Source: Ochrobactrum teleogrylli (GTDB lineage: Bacteria > Pseudomonadota > Alphaproteobacteria > Rhizobiales > Rhizobiaceae). From it: a stretch of DNA of 64,000 bases. The stretch's first letter is position 1; each line of letters begins with the position of its first letter. Made by a program: the position numbers and the translations under genes. Under the pieces are notes generated by a model, which ran no database searches, was not told where the DNA came from, and worked only from the letters and a program-made list of their open reading frames with translations. This document shows positions 63,233 to 64,000 of the stretch, one piece after another. Location: assembly GCF_006376685.1 (NCBI RefSeq), contig NZ_VEWL01000001.1:561869-625868 (forward strand), given 5' to 3'.

Positions 63233-64000
63233 TGGAAATGCTTTCGCGAGCAGCGTTTCGGCCATTGCCAGATGCAGCCGTTCGATCATCTGGCCATCCA
63301 GTGACATAACGCCCTTATCCGCATTTTCCGGCTGCGCAAACAGATCGACAACGGCCCGCGCATGCGCCACTTCCTCCTCCGTAGGTGAAAAAGCGCGGTT
63401 GGCGGCCTCGATCTGACCCGGATGAATCAGCGTCTTGCCGTCGAAGCCCATCGCGGCCCCTTGCAAACACTCGGCTTCAAAGCCAACAGAATCGCGAAAA
63501 TCGTTGAACACGCCATCGAGAACAGTAAACCCGCCTGCTCGCGCCGCGAGAATGATCTGCATCAGCCACGGCACGAGATAAGGCCGCCCGGCTTGCGGGC
63601 GAACACCGGTTTCGCGCGCTATATCGTTCGGACCAACAACGAAACAGGCGAGCCGCACTGCCGAGCGATGGCCGAGCATGGCTATTTCATCCGCGTTCAA
63701 AATGCCGCGCGGGGTTTCAATCATCGCCCAAACGCCGACGGACGGATCGGCATCCTTGCGATCAAGCCGATTGGCAGCATCGATAATGTCCTGCGGTCGC
63801 TCGACCTTCGGCAGGAGAATGGCGTCGGCACCCATATCAGCCGCTGCGGCCACATCATCCTTGCCCCATGGCGTCTCGCCAGAATTGACGCGAATGATCC
63901 GCTCAAAGGCCGGTTTCGGATGCGCTGCAAAATGCGCAAACAACGCCTCGCGCGCGGATTGTTTTGCTTCGGGCGCAACGGAATCTTCCAGATCGTAGAT
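63221..64000 (-). CDS. CitE-like HpcH/HpaI aldolase/citrate lyase family protein (start outside window)
   Basis: Partial: the frame is open to the right edge with 259 residues visible. The YDLEDSVAPEAKQSAR motif at the visible N-end and ERIIRVNS, ILLPKVERP, AMIETPRGILN and GFDGKTLIHPGQIE are the TIM-barrel signatures of CitE-like lyases (malyl-CoA, citramalyl-CoA or L-malyl thioesterase branch). The last residues and stop codon are formed by a dispersed palindromic repeat. The true substrate cannot be told. Confidence 0.88.
   Translation of the reverse strand: MYDLEDSVAPEAKQSAREALFAHFAAHPKPAFERIIRVNSGETPWGKDDVAAAADMGADAILLPKVERPQDIIDAANRLDRKDADPSVGVWAMIETPRGILNADEIAMLGHRSAVRLACFVVGPNDIARETGVRPQAGRPYLVPWLMQIILAARAGGFTVLDGVFNDFRDSVGFEAECLQGAAMGFDGKTLIHPGQIEAANRAFSPTEEEVAHARAVVDLFAQPENADKGVMSLDGQMIERLHLAMAETLLAKAFPAKV

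Overview
The window looks like chromosomal DNA of an alphaproteobacterium of the Brucella/Ochrobactrum group (Rhizobiales). The grounds are the gene order topA-rnr-DUF983-Nudix-MFS-rpmG next to a divK-pleD pair, a GTTC-N7-GTTC LexA box, a Rhizobiales-type dispersed palindromic repeat, and the protein sequences as I recognise them. The many accessory catabolic and detoxification genes suggest an environmental Ochrobactrum-like strain rather than a host-restricted Brucella, but this is inference. I see no phage, insertion sequence, CRISPR array or rRNA operon.

Layout. 1-11 kb is housekeeping: the 3-prime part of topA, rnr, a DUF983 membrane protein, a Nudix hydrolase, an MFS transporter, rpmG, the divK-pleD cell-cycle/c-di-GMP operon, DUF3572, an Rnk-type protein and an SOS-controlled dinB. 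11-15.7 kb holds small secreted and membrane proteins (COG4315-type, LprI/DUF1311-type, DUF4239) and the genes for tRNA-Cys and tRNA-Asn. 15.8-23 kb is an ABC importer operon with a divergent AraC regulator; it ends with a LacI-type regulator and a 2H phosphoesterase. 23-29.9 kb is an amino-acid (probably lysine) module: aldo/keto reductase, DadA-like oxidase, two paralogous periplasmic binding proteins, a lysine/saccharopine dehydrogenase and an Lrp regulator, followed by MgtC. 30-31.2 kb is serA.

31.4-37.4 kb is an acyl-CoA degradation operon (CoA ligase, HSD10-like SDR, thiolase, acyl-CoA dehydrogenase) with a divergent AraC/OruR-type regulator. 37.4-38.6 kb is a BigR-like persulfide-sensor operon with a two-gene YeeE/YedE transporter. 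38.7-40.2 kb is an MhqD/MhqO-like quinone detoxification pair. 40.4-45.7 kb carries DUF808, a dienelactone hydrolase, an acetoin reductase-type SDR, a UPF0114 protein and a tandem-PAS diguanylate cyclase. 45.7-47.6 kb is a divergent TetR/TetX-like flavoprotein pair with two perfect tandem operators between them. 48.3-55.7 kb is a purine/pyrimidine-type uptake and salvage cluster (cytosine deaminase, BMP-family binding protein, amidase, double-NBD ATPase, two permeases). 55.7-64 kb holds a PAP2-type membrane protein, typA, mgtE, an M3 oligopeptidase, a VOC protein, a DUF1737 protein and the 3-prime part of a CitE-like gene that runs off the window.

Most units are self-contained: a catabolic or transport operon with its own local regulator and recognisable inverted-repeat operators. 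The least explained items are the importer operon carrying a 2H phosphoesterase, the TetX-like pair, the tandem-PAS cyclase, and the mgtE and rnk-side leader structures.
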